64,000 nt of DNA from SG8-40 sp963792855 (GCA_963792855.1 CAWBXZ010000005.1:1-64000); one strand, 5' to 3'; shown: positions 34,808 through 44,094, counted from the stretch's first letter. Numbers and translations are program-made. The notes: a model not told the origin generated them from the sequence alone.

Positions 34808-35695
34808 ATGACCATGTCGCCGATCGACGCTCGTACCAAAGCCCAGGTTCTCGCCGAGGCTTTGCCTTACATTCGCCGTTTTCACGGCAAGACCATTGTC
34901 ATCAAGTACGGCGGCAACGCCATGACCGACGAGCGGCTCAAGCATTCGTTTGCCCGCGACATCGTCTTGCTCAAACTGGTCGGTCTCAATCCGGTCGTGG
35001 TGCACGGGGGCGGGCCCCAGATCGATCAGATGCTGCGCCGGGTGGGCAAGAAAGGCGAGTTCATTCAGGGCATGCGGGTGACGGACCGCGAGACCATGGA
35101 CGTGGTGGAAATGGTGCTTGGCGGGTTGGTCAACAAGGATATCGTCAACCTGATCAATCAGGCGGGTGGGCGCGCGATTGGCCTGACCGGCAAGGACGGC
35201 GCCTTTATCCGGGCCAGGAAGTTGCGCGTGTCGAACAAGGACCAGGTCGGGGAGATGCTCGATATCGGCCAGGTTGGCGAGATCGAGGCAATCGATCCGG
35301 AGGTGATCGCATTGCTCGAGAGCCGCGAGTTCATTCCGGTCGTGGCCCCCATCGGCGTCGGGCCCGAGGGTGATGCATATAACATCAATGCCGACCTGGT
35401 GGCGGGCAAGCTTGCCGTGGTGTTGCGCGCGGAAAAGCTGATGTTGCTGACCAATACACCCGGTGTGCTCGACAAGGACGGGCGGTTGCTGACGGGCCTC
35501 ACGCCGCGCGAGGTCGATGCGCTGGTCAGTGACGGGACGCTGCACGGTGGCATGCTGCCCAAGATCGCGTCCGCGCTCGATGCCGCGCGCAGCGGCGTAA
35601 ACACGGTGCACATCATTGACGGCAGGGTCGAGAACGCCGTGTTGCTCGAAATCCTGACCGATCAGGGCGTGGGCACGCTGATTCGCAGTCATTGA
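34808..35695 (+). CDS. argB: Acetylglutamate kinase
   Basis: Phosphorylates N-acetylglutamate with ATP in the second step of arginine synthesis. 295 residues from ATG 34808, the usual length. TIVIKYGGNAMTDERLKHSF is the ATP-binding N-terminus, PVVVHGGGPQIDQMLRRVGK the substrate-binding loop, YNINADLVAGKLA the family motif, and LLTNTPGVLDKDGRLL the C-terminal part. GGMLPKIASALDA completes the amino acid kinase fold. Cytoplasmic; possibly feedback-regulated by arginine through an N-terminal helix. Confidence 0.95.
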   Translation: MTMSPIDARTKAQVLAEALPYIRRFHGKTIVIKYGGNAMTDERLKHSFARDIVLLKLVGLNPVVVHGGGPQIDQMLRRVGKKGEFIQGMRVTDRETMDVVEMVLGGLVNKDIVNLINQAGGRAIGLTGKDGAFIRARKLRVSNKDQVGEMLDIGQVGEIEAIDPEVIALLESREFIPVVAPIGVGPEGDAYNINADLVAGKLAVVLRAEKLMLLTNTPGVLDKDGRLLTGLTPREVDALVSDGTLHGGMLPKIASALDAARSGVNTVHIIDGRVENAVLLEILTDQGVGTLIRSH

Positions 35696-35853
35696 GCGGC
35701 GGCCGGTTTTGAAACCACGCACCGCGTTTCCTTGCCATCACAATCAGGGTAATGGGTCCTGATGCCGCCTTGCCCGACGGCTGACGGGGGCCGGGCTCAA
35801 CAGATGTGCTGCGGCCCGACAGGTTGCGATCTACGCAGGAACCGCGGATAAGG

Positions 35854-36495
35854 ATGTTGCGCAAGACCTGGATTTTTGATCTGGACAACACCTTGCACGA
35901 CGCGGGTCCGCACATATTTCCGCATATCAACCAGTCGATGACCGACTACGTGCAAACGCACCTTGGTGTCGACCGTAGCGAGGCAAATCGGGTTCGCGTC
36001 GATTACTGGAAGCGCTACGGGGCAACGCTGGTTGGCCTGATGCGCCATCACGATGTTGATCCGCGGCATTTTCTGCTTCAGACGCACCACTTTCCGGAAC
36101 TGGAGAAAATGGTCGTCGCGAGGCGGGAACTGCGCTGGACCCTCAGGCGGCTTCCGGGGCGAAAGATCGTGTTTTCCAACTCGCCCATACACTATTCGCA
36201 GGCGGTACTCGGCATCCTCGGCATCGGTGATCTGTTCGATGACGTATTTTGTATCGAACGGACCCGTTATCGGCCCAAGCCCGACACCAGCGGGTTCTTC
36301 AGGTTGCTGAACGATCACAGACTGCACCCGGGCAATTGCATCATGGTCGAGGACAGCCTGGAAAATTTGCGCACGGCAAAGCGCTTGGGCATGCGTACGG
36401 TATGGATTGATCCAACGCCCCGTTCACCGACCTGGATTGATGTCAATATTCGCCATCTTCGCAGCCTGCCCAGGTGCCTGGGCAGGCTGGCGTAG
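35854..36495 (+). CDS. Pyrimidine 5'-nucleotidase (HAD superfamily)
   Basis: HAD-type phosphatase of 213 residues resembling YjjG/SDT1-like pyrimidine 5'-nucleotidases. Motif I is WIFDLDNTLHD, motif II FSNSP in KIVFSNSPIHYSQAVLG, motif III the Lys in YRPKPD, and motif IV MVEDSLENLRTAK. ATG 35854 is preceded by a GGATAAGG site. The argB-nucleotidase-slmA order is conserved in betaproteobacteria, which supports the call. The natural substrate is not settled for this family. Confidence 0.88.
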   Translation: MLRKTWIFDLDNTLHDAGPHIFPHINQSMTDYVQTHLGVDRSEANRVRVDYWKRYGATLVGLMRHHDVDPRHFLLQTHHFPELEKMVVARRELRWTLRRLPGRKIVFSNSPIHYSQAVLGILGIGDLFDDVFCIERTRYRPKPDTSGFFRLLNDHRLHPGNCIMVEDSLENLRTAKRLGMRTVWIDPTPRSPTWIDVNIRHLRSLPRCLGRLA

Positions 36496-36686
36496 GTGTC
36501 AGGTAATGGCCGGTCCAAACGCCAGGCGTGTGCAAGACGCTGCGGTGGCCGCATATCCATATCCCGCGCCTGCGTCGTGATAAAGTGCTGGGTGACGGAC
36601 AAAGGGTGGCATCCCGAGCATTTCCCTTACCGCAGTGACCTTGTGACAGCGAGCATCAATTCGGCGAGTATCCAGTAGAGGCAGTC

Positions 36687-37259
36687 ATGGCAGCCAGATC
36701 CGGAGAGCGCAAGCTGCAGATTCTGCAGACGCTTGCAGAGATGCTCGAAAACCCACGAAGCGAGAAAATCACGACCGCGGCGCTTGCGAAACGCTTGTCT
36801 GTTTCCGAGGCAGCCTTGTACCGGCACTTTGCCAGCAAGGCGCAGATGTTCGAGGGGCTGATCGAGTTTATCGAGAAAACCCTGTTTGGCCTGGTCAACA
36901 AGATATCCGACGAAGAGCAGAGCGGTCGAAAACAGCTCGAGGCCATCCTGTCGATGCTGCTCGGCTTTGCGCAGAAGAACCCCGGCATGACCCGGGTGTT
37001 GATTGGTGATGCGCTGGTTAACGAGGACGAGCGGCTGCAAACGCGTATCAACCAGTTGCATGACCGGCTCGAGTCGACATTGAAGCAGGCGCTGCGCTTC
37101 GCCGTTACCGAGCAAGAGATTGACAAGCAAACCGAGGTCGACGCGAAAGCCAATCTGCTGCTTGCATTCGTCGTGGGGCGCTGGCACCAGTATGCCAAGA
37201 GCGGCTTCAGCCGTGACCCGGTGCAGTACTGGACGGCCCAGTCGCGAGATTTGATCTGA
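36687..37259 (+). CDS. slmA: Nucleoid occlusion factor SlmA (TetR family)
   Basis: TetR-type DNA-binding protein of 190 residues that binds specific chromosomal sites and prevents FtsZ rings from forming over the nucleoid. The helix-turn-helix lies in ITTAALAKRLSVSEAALYRH, preceded by RKLQILQTLAEML. The SlmA-specific string FEGLIEFIEKTLFGLVNKI and the C-terminal ANLLLAFVVGRWHQYAKSGF are clear. Its place after argB and the nucleotidase is the usual one. Confidence 0.92.
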   Translation: MAARSGERKLQILQTLAEMLENPRSEKITTAALAKRLSVSEAALYRHFASKAQMFEGLIEFIEKTLFGLVNKISDEEQSGRKQLEAILSMLLGFAQKNPGMTRVLIGDALVNEDERLQTRINQLHDRLESTLKQALRFAVTEQEIDKQTEVDAKANLLLAFVVGRWHQYAKSGFSRDPVQYWTAQSRDLI

Positions 37260-37278
37260 GACGGATTTTGGAACGCGT

Positions 37279-37734
37279 GTGTATATGAGATTTGCAGTGC
37301 TGCTGGCTGTCGCGTTGGCACTGCCGGGTTGCGGGACGAGTGACAAGGACTATCAGGTCGCGCTGCTTGGCACCTGGGTGTCTCGCGAAGTAGGGCAGGA
37401 TGACGTGATCGTTGAAACGCAGACGACCCTGTTGCCGGGCGGGCGCGTCAACTGGAGCGGCGAGTTGCGTTTGCCGGTGCCTCCAACTTTCTATGTTCCG
37501 CGCGGAGTCAGCCACGAAGTCAAGAATGGACGGCTGGTGTTTTATTTCAGTGCCAGCGGCGCATGGTTCGTGCGAGACGGGTACATGCATACCCGGGTTG
37601 AGTCATCGACGCTGCAGACGCTGATGCCGGAAGGCTTTTCGACCGCCTGGCAACTCAAGGAAGTGACCCCGAAAGAGATGGTCTACGTTTCCGCGGCCAA
37701 CGGCCGAACCCGGGTTGAGTATCGCCGGGACTGA
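37279..37734 (+). CDS. Small lipoprotein of unknown function
   Basis: 151-residue predicted lipoprotein. The N-terminal signal ends in the lipobox LPGC (ALALPGCGTSDKD), so Cys would be lipidated and the protein anchored to a membrane. The rest is mainly beta-strand-like (VIVETQTTLLPGGRVNWSGE, TAWQLKEVTPKEMVYVS) with no domain I recognise; it resembles lipocalin-like or YbbJ-like small barrel proteins only in general pattern. Start GTG 37279, or ATG 37285. It follows slmA by 20 nt and converges with the moeB/thiF gene. Confidence 0.65.
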   Translation: MYMRFAVLLAVALALPGCGTSDKDYQVALLGTWVSREVGQDDVIVETQTTLLPGGRVNWSGELRLPVPPTFYVPRGVSHEVKNGRLVFYFSASGAWFVRDGYMHTRVESSTLQTLMPEGFSTAWQLKEVTPKEMVYVSAANGRTRVEYRRD

Positions 37735-37767
37735 TTCGCTGTTGCCGGGGGAATTGCCGTAGCCCGG

Positions 37768-38559
37768 TCAATCTGTTTCGCAGGAAACCCTGATCTCGCG
37801 CTGTGCTGTTTCACCGCCTGTGCAAACGGGGCAGGCCGGGTCCTTTTTCAGGCGCACGCTGCGCCATTGCATCGATAACGCGTCGAGCATCATCAACCTG
37901 CCGTTGAGTGTTTCTCCGGTACCGCTCAACAGCTTGAGCGCCTCGGCCGCCTGACTCGAACCGATTATCCCGACCAGTGGCGCGAATACTCCCATGACGG
38001 CGCATCGCATTTCCTCGAAATCGTCGGTCTCCGGAAACAGGCAGTGATAACAGGCGCTGCCGGGATCGCGCAGGTCGAAAACGCTGATCTGCCCATCGAA
38101 GCGAATGGCCGCACCCGAGACCAGCGGCCGTTGGAAGCGCACGCAGGCCCGGTTAATGGCATGGCGGGTGGTGAAATTATCGGTTGCGTCGATAACGACG
38201 TCTGCTGACTTGACCAGATTCTCAAGGCGATCACCGCCGACTCTTTCGGCCACCGTGTCGACTGTGATCCCGGGGTTGATGCGCAGCAAAGTGTCGCGAG
38301 CCGATTCAACTTTCTTTCGCCCGACCGATTCGGTGTAGTGAACGATCTGACGTTGCAGGTTGGTCAGATCGACATCGTCGGGATCGCATATGGTCAGTTT
38401 TCCAATCCCGCTGGCGGCCAGATAAAGGCCCGCCGATGCCCCCAGTCCGCCAGCGCCTACCAGCAGTGCGTGCGCATCAAGCCACGCGTTCTGGCCGTCG
38501 ATCCCGATCTCGGGAAGAAGGATGTGGCGGCTGTAACGAAGGAGCTGCTTGTCGTCCAT
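37768..38559 (-). CDS. moeB: MoeB/ThiF-family adenylyltransferase (E1-like)
   Basis: E1-like enzyme of 263 residues that adenylates the C-terminal Gly-Gly of a sulfur carrier (MoaD or ThiS). ALLVGAGGLGASAGLYLAAS is the ATP-binding loop, DPDDVDLTNLQRQIVH follows, and DATDNFTTRHAINRACV carries the catalytic Asp region. Two CxxC pairs (CYHC and CPVC) bind zinc. There is no rhodanese domain. MoeB, ThiF and HesA are not separable by eye. No moaD, thiS or thiG lies nearby. It is preceded on the same strand by ctpA, envC and gpmA. Confidence 0.88.
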   Translation of the reverse strand: MDDKQLLRYSRHILLPEIGIDGQNAWLDAHALLVGAGGLGASAGLYLAASGIGKLTICDPDDVDLTNLQRQIVHYTESVGRKKVESARDTLLRINPGITVDTVAERVGGDRLENLVKSADVVIDATDNFTTRHAINRACVRFQRPLVSGAAIRFDGQISVFDLRDPGSACYHCLFPETDDFEEMRCAVMGVFAPLVGIIGSSQAAEALKLLSGTGETLNGRLMMLDALSMQWRSVRLKKDPACPVCTGGETAQREIRVSCETD

Positions 38560-38595
38560 GTCGGGCTATGGCGCCAGCCTGTTACGAAATGCACG

Positions 38596-38631
38596 ACTCG
38601 CTGTTCCCCGCATGCGCGGGGAACAGCGAGT
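38596..38631. repeat. 36-nt near-perfect palindrome (16-bp stem, ATGC loop)
   Basis: Two perfect 16-nt arms, ACTCGCTGTTCCCCGC (38596-38611) and its reverse complement (38616-38631), enclose ATGC. It lies between the ctpA stop and the moeB start and may act as a transcription terminator or RNA-stabilising hairpin. The core looks like a type I-E CRISPR repeat but only one copy exists here, so it is not an array. Confidence 0.7.
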
Positions 38632-38639
38632 GTTGTGGA

Positions 38640-40031
38640 TCAGGTAGGGTCAGGCGTCCGGTTATTGCCGATGATCTGCAGGCCCTTGAGCAGGTTGAGC
38701 GCTTGCCCGAGTTGATAATCGTCTTTCGATACGATGTCGGGCACCTCACCGCCCGCAGCATCGGCTCCCGGTGCCGGAACGGTTGCGCCGGGTGCTTCCA
38801 CCCCATCGCCTTGCGGGTTCTCGAGGCGATTCCTCAGATCGGCTTCGCGCACCTGGATACCGGCATCACCGGCGGCCACGGTTGCGTCTTCGACCAGGAT
38901 GTCGGGCGTGATGCCCTTGGCCTGAATCGACCGGCCGTTCGGCGTGTAGTAACGCGCCGTGGTGAGCTTTATCGCGGTGCCGTTGCCAAGCGGAAGGATC
39001 GTCTGCACGGAACCCTTGCCGAAGGTCTGCGTGCCCATGACGATCGCGCGTTTGTGATCCTGCAGAGCGCCAGCGACAATTTCGGACGCTGACGCAGACC
39101 CACCGTTAACAAGCACCACCATCGGCAGTGTTTTGACATCCTTCGGCAGATTGGCGAGGTAGTCGCCCTTCACGCCCCTGGCATAGTATTCAGGCCGGGC
39201 GTACAGCCGCATCCTCGCATCGCTGGTGCGCCCTTCCGTGTATACGACCATCTTGTCTTTGGGAAGGAACGCCGCTGATACGGACACTGCGGAATTGAGC
39301 AAACCGCCGGGGTCGTTGCGCAGATCGAGTATCAGCCCCTTCATCGGCCCTTCATTTTTCGCAAACAGTTCTTCGATGGCCTCGCCGAGTTTCTCACCCG
39401 TGTGCTCCTGGAACTGGGTTACGCGGAAGTAGGCGTAGCCCGGCTCGAGCAATTTCGATTTCACGCTCTGAATCTGGATGATGGCCCGCGTGATGGTGAC
39501 TTCGTTCGGCTTCGGATCACCTTTGCGAATGTAGGTCAGCTTGATTTGCGTGTCCGGCTTGCCGCGCATCAGTTTGACGGCATCGTTCAGCGTCATGCCT
39601 TTGACGTTGGTTTCGTCAAGCTTGATGATCAGATCGCCGGATTTGAGGCCAGCTCTCCATGCCGGTGTGTCCTCAATGGGCGCAACCACCTTGACGAAGC
39701 CGTCTTCCATGCTGACTTCGATACCCAGTCCGCCGAATTCACCCTGTGTCCCGACCTGTAGCTCCTTGAACGCTTCCGCATCCAGATATGCCGAGTGCGG
39801 ATCGAGACCGGAAAGCATGCCGTTGATGGCCTCGGAGATGAGTTTTTTGTCATCCACCGGTTCGACATAGTCGTTCTTGATCCGTCCGAACACCTCCGTA
39901 AATGCGCGCAGGTCATCGATCGGCAATGGTCCCGACGCACGGTCAGCGACCGCGGAGAAGTTGAGGCTGATCAGCACGCCGGCGATGACGCCGAGGAATA
40001 TCAGCCCGAATTGACGAAACCTGCCGCGCAT
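38640..40031 (-). CDS. ctpA: Carboxy-terminal processing protease (S41)
   Basis: Periplasmic serine protease of family S41A, 463 residues from ATG 40031, which has a GAAGGAGC site. An N-terminal membrane anchor (FGLIFLGVIAGVLISL) precedes the PDZ domain (GGLGIEVSMEDGFVKVVAPI; GDLIIKLDETNVKGMTL). The catalytic Ser is in VNGGSASASEIVAGAL and the Lys in TFGKGSVQTI. A Pro/Ala-rich linker and a helical tail end the protein. Reported roles are trimming envelope proteins and regulating murein hydrolases, which fits the preceding envC gene. Confidence 0.93.
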   Translation of the reverse strand: MRGRFRQFGLIFLGVIAGVLISLNFSAVADRASGPLPIDDLRAFTEVFGRIKNDYVEPVDDKKLISEAINGMLSGLDPHSAYLDAEAFKELQVGTQGEFGGLGIEVSMEDGFVKVVAPIEDTPAWRAGLKSGDLIIKLDETNVKGMTLNDAVKLMRGKPDTQIKLTYIRKGDPKPNEVTITRAIIQIQSVKSKLLEPGYAYFRVTQFQEHTGEKLGEAIEELFAKNEGPMKGLILDLRNDPGGLLNSAVSVSAAFLPKDKMVVYTEGRTSDARMRLYARPEYYARGVKGDYLANLPKDVKTLPMVVLVNGGSASASEIVAGALQDHKRAIVMGTQTFGKGSVQTILPLGNGTAIKLTTARYYTPNGRSIQAKGITPDILVEDATVAAGDAGIQVREADLRNRLENPQGDGVEAPGATVPAPGADAAGGEVPDIVSKDDYQLGQALNLLKGLQIIGNNRTPDPT

Positions 40032-40258
40032 TTTCTGCTCCTTCAACGATGGTTGGCTTTGCGCCACCGGAAAATAAGGGGTTGTCCCCGTCGTGATTAT
40101 GTCCCGCCTTATGCGGGCCAATCGCTAAACGGCTGGATTTCACGGCCCGAACCTTGCCGGGGTGACGCGCTTCCTGCCATCTCTTTTAGTTCAAATCGGG
40201 CTCAATCCGACGTGATTCCCAATTGCCGATACCGGATCAAGACTGCTTCGAGTCAAGC

Positions 40259-41467
40259 CTATTTCAATTTAACCCATGGCAGCGGATCAAACGGCTTTCC
40301 TTTGTACCTGAGTTCGAAGTATAAACCCGAATCCTCGTTTCCCCCGCTGTTGCCTACCGAGGCGATTGAATCTCCGGCGCCCAACCGGTCGCCTACCTGC
40401 CGTAATAAAGCCTCGTTATTTCCATAAAGGCTCATGTATCCGGCCCCATGGTCGAGAATCAGCAAATTGCCGAATCCGCGCAACCAGTCTGCGTAAACCA
40501 CTTGTCCGGGGGCAATGGCCTTGACCTCGCCCCCTTCCTTGGCAGCAATAAACAGGCCCTTCCACGACAGGCCGGTATCTTCTCTTGGGCGGCCAAAGCG
40601 GTTGGTAAGTTCCCCGACAACCGGAAGCCGCAACCGTCCCTTGAGTTTGCGGAACGCCGAATTGTTTGCGCTGGCGTCGGGAAGTGACTGATTTCTCAAT
40701 CGTGCTTGCTGCCGGCGTCTTTCCGCCTCCTCGGCGAGTTTTCTGATCAGGGCCGTCAGCCGTTGCTCGTCCCGTTTGAGTTTGGAAATCTGGTTGCGCT
40801 GCTGGGTAATATCGTCAGAGGCCTTGGCCAGCACCTTTTTGCGCGCTCGCTTTTGCTCCTCGAGGGTATTCTTCTGTTCCGATTCCTCGCTCTCCAGTTT
40901 CGTCAGACGCGCGCTCTGTTCCTGAACCTGTCGTGTGAGTTCCTTCAATTCGTCCAGGCTGTTTCGCAGCGAGCCAATCAATTCGGCTCGAGCCTTGGAA
41001 ACGTATCCAAAATAATGCAGCTGGCGGGCCGTCTCATTCGCGTTCTGGCGGTTGAGCATGAGCCTCAGAGATTCCGGCTGGCCGGCAAGATACTGGCGAC
41101 GAATCAGCCGTGCCAGTGAGTCACGTTCCGATTCGATCCGGGTCTCGAGCTCGGCGGTTTTACTTCTGAGTTGCCGGATCTTCGCGTCGATTCGTTTGCG
41201 CTCGTTGGCGAGTTCGAACAGCCTGCGGTTGGCTCTGCTGATTGCACGTTCGGATTCGCGCAGCGCGTCGGCAGCTTCGGACTTGCTCTCCTCCGACTTT
41301 TCGAGCTCTTTTTGCAGCTTCTCGATTCTGCCGCGGAGTTCGTCGAGTTCTTCTTTTTGCTGCGTTTGCGCAGAAACCGGCTGGCTTGCGGCCAGCGCAA
41401 CGAGCGCCGTCGCACAACACCAGAACCGTATCGGGATGCCGGGTTTTCCCGCGCGCGGTTCAGCCAC
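40259..41467 (-). CDS. envC: EnvC-like murein hydrolase activator
   Basis: Periplasmic activator of division amidases (AmiA/AmiB type). 402 residues from GTG 41467, which overlaps the gpmA stop by 8 nt. Signal peptide to about residue 34 (CCATALVALAASQPVSAQ), then a long coiled coil rich in Glu, Lys and Arg (residues ~35-260), and a C-terminal LytM/M23 domain (GLSWKGLFIAAKEGGEVKAI to DSGLYFELRYKGKPFDPLPW). The zinc-binding His residues of active M23 peptidases are replaced (WKGLF, LYFEL), as in EnvC itself, so it is a non-enzymatic activator. Confidence 0.9.
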   Translation of the reverse strand: MAEPRAGKPGIPIRFWCCATALVALAASQPVSAQTQQKEELDELRGRIEKLQKELEKSEESKSEAADALRESERAISRANRRLFELANERKRIDAKIRQLRSKTAELETRIESERDSLARLIRRQYLAGQPESLRLMLNRQNANETARQLHYFGYVSKARAELIGSLRNSLDELKELTRQVQEQSARLTKLESEESEQKNTLEEQKRARKKVLAKASDDITQQRNQISKLKRDEQRLTALIRKLAEEAERRRQQARLRNQSLPDASANNSAFRKLKGRLRLPVVGELTNRFGRPREDTGLSWKGLFIAAKEGGEVKAIAPGQVVYADWLRGFGNLLILDHGAGYMSLYGNNEALLRQVGDRLGAGDSIASVGNSGGNEDSGLYFELRYKGKPFDPLPWVKLK

Positions 41468-42209
41468 TCGCCTTTGATTGAGCGGCAACGGCTGCTGCTG
41501 CCTGCTTTGCCTTCTCCGGATCGCCGAGGTAATAACTGCGGATGGGGGACAGATCGTCTTCCAGTTCATATACCAAAGGTATGCCGGTGGGTATATTGAG
41601 GCCGACAATTTCCTGCTCCGATACGCTGTCAATGTGCTTGACGAGCGCGCGCAACGTATTGCCGTGCGCAACGATGAGTACCCGCGCGCCCGATTTGACC
41701 TGCGGTGCGACGGTTTCGTTCCAGTAGGGCAGAAAACGGGCGACAGTGTCCTTGAGGCACTCGGTCAGTGGCAGAAGTTTTTTCGCAACGGACTGGTAGC
41801 GCGGATCGTTCACCGGGTTGCGCTCGTCCGAGGCCTCCAGGGCGGGTGGCGGGGTGTCGTAGCTGCGGCGCCAGATCAGTATCTGATCGTCGCCGTATTT
41901 TTGGGCGGTTTCGCTCTTGTTCAACCCCTGTAGCGCGCCATAGTGACGCTCGTTGAGTCGCCATGAAAGGTGTTGCGGAATCCACATGCGGTCGAGTTCG
42001 TCCAGCGCGAGCCACATGGTCCTGATTGCCCGCTTCAGAACGGATCCGTAAGCCACATCGAAATCGAAGCCCGCTTCCCTGATGAGCCGGCCTGCCTCGC
42101 GGGCTTCCGACACGCCGCGCTCGGTGAGATCGACATCGGTCCAACCGGTAAAACGGTTGGCCTTGTTCCAGAGACTTTCGCCGTGGCGCAACAGTACGAT
42201 TTTCTTCAT
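41460..42209 (-). CDS. gpmA: 2,3-bisphosphoglycerate-dependent phosphoglycerate mutase
   Basis: Glycolytic enzyme interconverting 3- and 2-phosphoglycerate through a phosphohistidine. 249 residues from ATG 42209 with a GAAGGA site; the frame is open further upstream but without homology. The phospho-His is in KIVLLRHGESLWNKANRFTG, ERHYGALQGLNKSETAQKYG carries the acid catalyst Glu, and LIVAHGNTLRALVKHID holds the second His. Cytoplasmic. It lies in a minus-strand operon with envC, ctpA and moeB, a common betaproteobacterial order. Confidence 0.95.
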   Translation of the reverse strand: MKKIVLLRHGESLWNKANRFTGWTDVDLTERGVSEAREAGRLIREAGFDFDVAYGSVLKRAIRTMWLALDELDRMWIPQHLSWRLNERHYGALQGLNKSETAQKYGDDQILIWRRSYDTPPPALEASDERNPVNDPRYQSVAKKLLPLTECLKDTVARFLPYWNETVAPQVKSGARVLIVAHGNTLRALVKHIDSVSEQEIVGLNIPTGIPLVYELEDDLSPIRSYYLGDPEKAKQAAAAVAAQSKASG

Positions 42210-42282
42210 TTCCTTCTTCCACGCGGAATAGTGAGCCCAGTCCGCTATTATCCCCGAGATTGGGATCCAATCGGAGAAGGCT

Positions 42283-44094
42283 GTGCACGACCCGTCCCGA
42301 CACACGACCAGCTGCGTTGGCGCGGCTCTGGCAGCGGGCGCACTGGCGCTGTTTCTGGTCGTGCCATTCATCCTGCCGTTCAACACCTTGCCGCTGCCGA
42401 CGTTCTACCAGGAGTGGACGGCATTGCTGCTGGGTTGTGCCGTGTTCATCGTGGCTGCGTGGCTGCAGCGCACGGGACCATGGGGAATTCCGCGAACGGT
42501 GTTTCTGCCGCTCGGCATCTGCCTGTTGTTACTCATCCAGGGCGTCACTGGTCAGTGGAATTACTGGCAGCAGGGAATGACGGCGGCGATTTATCTTTCG
42601 TGGTCCGGTGCGATGATGATCGCCGGGCACCTGCTGCGGGTACAGATGGGCTGGGAGCGATTTTGCACGGTGGCGGCGTGGGCGATCAGCATCGGGGCAC
42701 TGGTCAGCGCGTTGATCGGGTTGTTCCAGTTCCTTGGCCTGCAATTCGATGGCCTGGTGGCGCCGATGGCGGCGAGGCGCGTGCATGGAAATCTTGCGCA
42801 GTCGAACCTGTATGCCAGCTATTTGTGCCTGGGATTGTTTTCCGTGTGTTGCCTCGCCGCCACCCGGCGGATGCATCCGGTGATCGCGGCCGCTGCCGTG
42901 TTGCTGTTGGTTCTAGGCGCACATCTTTCCGGCCAGCGGGGTGTCTGGGTGTATTCGCTGACCGGCTTGTTGCTGGCTGGCTGGACGTTTCATCAAACCC
43001 GGTCCGGTCACACGAAGACACTGGCCGTCTGGGTTGCCGGTGTTCTCGCGGCAATGCTGTTGCTGGCGGCCACACTCACCGTCCTGTTGCAGGATGGCTC
43101 TTTTTTCGGCGCGTCAGTGCCGGAGCACGAGACGGGATTCGGGCGCATTCTTTCCGATCACGGCGGCGTTTCGCAGCGGCAAAGCACCTGGTTGGCGGCA
43201 TGGCGGATGTTCGAAAGTGCGCCGGTGTCCGGCGTCGGCTATGGCGCATTCGCCTGGAATTACTTTTTGTCGAAAGGGCAGTTGCCGGCAGGCCTTCCCG
43301 AAGAAATCGTCGACAACGGGCACAACATCCTGCTGCACCTGTTGGCCGAGTTCGGTTTGCCCGGCGCGCTTGTGCTGTTCGCCGCAACCGGCTTGTGGCT
43401 GGCGCCATACCTTCGTGAATGGTGGTTTCGCAAACCGCGTCTTGGCGACACGGAAGGTGTATACGGTTGGTGGTTACTTACACTGCTTTCCGTTCTCGCG
43501 TTGCATAGCCTGAGCGAGTACCCATTGTGGTACGCGTATTTTCTCGGGTTGTTCGCGCTATTGGTCGGAGCAGGCGATGTGGCCGTGTGGCGGTTCAGGC
43601 CGCCAGGCAGCAGCAAGAGGATAGTGCCGTTCTCAGTGATCGCAGCGGGCGTCGTCATGCTGTGGGTGCTGGGAAGCGTATTTTTTGATTACCGGCGGGT
43701 GGAGCGGTTGGGCGTGGAATCGGCTGCCGGGCTTGGCAATCAGGAGGTGGTCATCGAGGCCGCCCGGATTTCGCAAACATCGTTGTTTGGAAACCTGGTT
43801 GAGCTCGGGCTCTCGCGAACCATTGCACTGGATGACCAGGCGCTGGATGCCAAACTTGCGCTAAACGGGCGGGTATTGCGCACTTTCCCGGCACCGGATG
43901 TCGCTTTTCGACAAAGTGCGCTGTACGCATTGCGCGGCGACCTCGTTTCCGCATACGGCCTGTGGGATCTGGCGGCGGCGGCGTATCCGGCCAGGGCAGC
44001 TTCAGTCGCCGGAGCGCTGGCCCGGGCGGCCCTTGGCGAGAAGAAACTCGAGCCGCTGGTAGAATACGCCGCTTCGCGCCGTGAGGCGCAATAG
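42283..44094 (+). CDS. PglL-like O-oligosaccharyltransferase (Wzy_C family)
   Basis: Inner-membrane protein of 603 residues with about 12 membrane segments and a large soluble C-terminal part, resembling PglL enzymes that transfer lipid-linked glycans to Ser/Thr of pilins and other periplasmic proteins. VHGNLAQSNLYASYLCLGLF and GQRGVWVYSLTGLLLAGWT lie in the N-terminal half. The loop has WRMFESAPVSGVGYGAFAWN and DNGHNILLHLLAEFGLPGAL, with the conserved His. LHSLSEYPLWYAYFLGLFAL precedes the C-terminal Wzy_C_2-like domain. GTG 42283. An O-antigen ligase role is possible, but the gene is far from the glycan cluster, while the window contains pilin genes. Confidence 0.82.
   Translation: MHDPSRHTTSCVGAALAAGALALFLVVPFILPFNTLPLPTFYQEWTALLLGCAVFIVAAWLQRTGPWGIPRTVFLPLGICLLLLIQGVTGQWNYWQQGMTAAIYLSWSGAMMIAGHLLRVQMGWERFCTVAAWAISIGALVSALIGLFQFLGLQFDGLVAPMAARRVHGNLAQSNLYASYLCLGLFSVCCLAATRRMHPVIAAAAVLLLVLGAHLSGQRGVWVYSLTGLLLAGWTFHQTRSGHTKTLAVWVAGVLAAMLLLAATLTVLLQDGSFFGASVPEHETGFGRILSDHGGVSQRQSTWLAAWRMFESAPVSGVGYGAFAWNYFLSKGQLPAGLPEEIVDNGHNILLHLLAEFGLPGALVLFAATGLWLAPYLREWWFRKPRLGDTEGVYGWWLLTLLSVLALHSLSEYPLWYAYFLGLFALLVGAGDVAVWRFRPPGSSKRIVPFSVIAAGVVMLWVLGSVFFDYRRVERLGVESAAGLGNQEVVIEAARISQTSLFGNLVELGLSRTIALDDQALDAKLALNGRVLRTFPAPDVAFRQSALYALRGDLVSAYGLWDLAAAAYPARAASVAGALARAALGEKKLEPLVEYAASRREAQ

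Noticed and set aside
38596..38631. CRISPR array
   Set aside because: Only one palindromic unit; no second repeat and no spacer within the window.
40032..40121. 30-residue N-terminal extension of ctpA
   Set aside because: ATG 40031 has a good ribosome site and the membrane anchor follows directly; the extension has no family similarity.
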